The notes under the pieces are model-generated. The model worked only from the letters and a program-made list of their open reading frames with translations, searched no databases and was not told the DNA's origin. 64,000 bases of DNA from Rhodobacter sp. (GTDB lineage: Bacteria; Pseudomonadota; Alphaproteobacteria; Rhodobacterales; Rhodobacteraceae), in NCBI GenBank assembly GCA_020637555.1, contig JACKKF010000006.1, forward strand, positions 1 to 64,000, given 5' to 3'. Below are positions 62,826 to 64,000 of the stretch, in pieces; position 1 is the stretch's first letter, and every line of letters begins with the position of its first letter. The position numbers and the translations under genes were made by a program.

Positions 62826-64000
62826 GCTACGCGGAACTCTGTGTCACGTCGAATTTCACCTTTCTCACCGGCGCGTCGCACCCCGAGGAACTGATGAAAC
62901 GCGCGGTCGAACTGGGCCTGTCGGCCCTGGCGGTGACCGACCGGAACACGCTGGCAGGGGTGGTGCGGGCCTATAGCGCGCTGAAAACGCTTGAAAAAGA
63001 TGGGGTTCAGGGGTTGCCCCGGCTGATTGTCGGGGCGCGGCTCGTGGTGCGCGACAGCCCGGTCGAATGGCTGGCCTTGCCCACGGATCGCGCTGCCTAC
63101 CACCGGTTGTCGCGGCTGCTGACGCTGGGCAAACGGCGTGCGGGCAAAGCGGAATGCCATCTGGATCTTGCCGACCTCGAATCGGGCCTGGCGGGGCTGA
63201 TCCTGATCGCCCTTCCACCGGCGACGGATCCCGAGTCCGCGCTGGCGCCGATCCAGCGGCTTCAGCGGCGCTATCCCGGTGCGGTCTTTCTGGGCGCCGC
63301 GCCGCGCTATGACGGGTCCGACCAGGGCTGGTTCGATACCTGTGCGGCCCTGGCGCTCAGGGCGTCGGCGCCCATGGTTGCGGTCGGTGATGTGCTGATG
63401 CACCGCGCCCAGCGCCGGCAGCTCGCCGATGTTCTGACCTGTCTGCGCGAGGGGATCACCATCGATGCGATCGGCACCCGGGCCCTGCCCAACGCCGAGC
63501 GCCGCCTCAAGGGGGCGGGGGACATGGCGCGGCTCTATCGGCACCACCCGGCTGCGGTGCGGCGCACGCTGGAAATCGCGGCGCGCATCGCCTTTGATCT
63601 GTCCGAACTCAGCTATGAATACCCCGACGAGATCACCGAGAGCGGCGAGACCCCGCAGCAGCGGCTGGAACGGCTGGCGCGCGCAGGGATCGCACGGCGC
63701 TATCCGCAGGGGGCGCCGCAGCGGGTGTTCGACTTGCTGGAGAAGGAACTGGCACTGGTGGCGGAACTGGATTTTCCGGCCTATTTCCTGACCGTCCACG
63801 ACATCGTGAGCGAGGCGCGCGCCCGCGGCATCCTGTGCCAGGGGCGCGGGTCGGCGGCGAATTCGATCCTGTGCTATCTGCTGGGCATCACCGATGTGTC
63901 GCCCGACATGATCGGCATGGTGTTCGAACGCTTCATCTCGCGCTATCGCGGTGAGCCGCCGGATATCGACGTGGATTTCGAACATGAACGCCGCGAAGAG
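62822..64000 (+). CDS. dnaE2: Error-prone DNA polymerase DnaE2, 3' end missing
   Basis: The first 393 residues of a C-family DNA polymerase, cut by the right edge. The PHP domain starts AELCVTSNFTFLTGASHPEE and continues to VTDRNTLAGVVRAY. The polymerase palm follows with ILCQGRGSAANSILCYLLGI and the catalytic Asp pair in PPDIDVDFEHERREE. Full-length DnaE2 is about 1100 residues. Its start overlaps imuB (ATGA), giving the classic imuA-imuB-dnaE2 operon of SOS mutagenesis. Confidence 0.93.
   Translation, partial: MSYAELCVTSNFTFLTGASHPEELMKRAVELGLSALAVTDRNTLAGVVRAYSALKTLEKDGVQGLPRLIVGARLVVRDSPVEWLALPTDRAAYHRLSRLLTLGKRRAGKAECHLDLADLESGLAGLILIALPPATDPESALAPIQRLQRRYPGAVFLGAAPRYDGSDQGWFDTCAALALRASAPMVAVGDVLMHRAQRRQLADVLTCLREGITIDAIGTRALPNAERRLKGAGDMARLYRHHPAAVRRTLEIAARIAFDLSELSYEYPDEITESGETPQQRLERLARAGIARRYPQGAPQRVFDLLEKELALVAELDFPAYFLTVHDIVSEARARGILCQGRGSAANSILCYLLGITDVSPDMIGMVFERFISRYRGEPPDIDVDFEHERREE

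Overview
This is 64 kb of high-GC (roughly two thirds G+C) alphaproteobacterial chromosome, most likely from the Rhodobacteraceae. The evidence is a group of genes typical of that family: phosphatidylcholine synthase, a TrcR-type (DUF1013) cell-cycle regulator, a DUF484 protein beside xerC, a Pr6Pr membrane protein, non-pyrrolysine MttB proteins, an HpaR-like MarR regulator and an imuA-imuB-dnaE2 mutagenesis operon. Five copies of a hairpin-plus-core intergenic element also look like the family's dispersed repeats. There is no rRNA, no CRISPR array and no insertion sequence. One tRNA-Pro (CGG) lies near 47.0 kb.

Region by region. 0-4.6 kb holds a methylated-amine cluster: a homocysteine S-methyltransferase cut by the left edge, a dimethylglycine/sarcosine dehydrogenase-like flavoprotein and an MttB-type methyltransferase. 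4.7-16 kb is mixed housekeeping: universal stress protein, class I aldolase, uracil-DNA glycosylase, MoaB, an RND efflux pair, a DsbD N-domain protein, YqgE and a MarR regulator. 15.7-17.2 kb is an unrecognised pair of genes. 17.2-28 kb carries ileS behind a possible isoleucine-rich leader peptide, then ogt, pcs, rpiB, xerC, DUF484, a TalC/Fsa aldolase and priA. 28-31.5 kb is the yajC-secD-secF export operon. 31.5-35.5 kb has YgfZ, a phosphatase, an aminotransferase and an MFS transporter.

35.6-43.6 kb contains pheS and pheT, unusually separated by about 4.5 kb. Between them lie an AT-richer membrane gene broken by one in-frame stop, a secreted 19-repeat MORN protein, an RNase T2, the TrcR homologue and a small secreted protein. 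43.7-47 kb has a small HTH-like protein, an MscS channel, an EamA exporter and the tRNA.

47.4-60.2 kb is a surface-polysaccharide island: galE, an unknown protein, a GT2-GT4 fused glycosyltransferase, a sulfotransferase, ugd and the complete dTDP-L-rhamnose set rfbCBDA. A three-gene phage tail-fibre cassette (DUF2793 fibre, small protein, tail assembly chaperone) sits inside it on the opposite strand. 60.8-64 kb is the SOS mutagenesis operon imuA-imuB-dnaE2, behind a near-consensus alphaproteobacterial LexA box, with dnaE2 cut by the right edge.

The most interesting leads are the candidate ileS attenuator, the tail-fibre cassette within the polysaccharide island, the interrupted gene between pheS and pheT, and the repeat family. 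All functional calls rest on reading motifs by eye; no database search was run.
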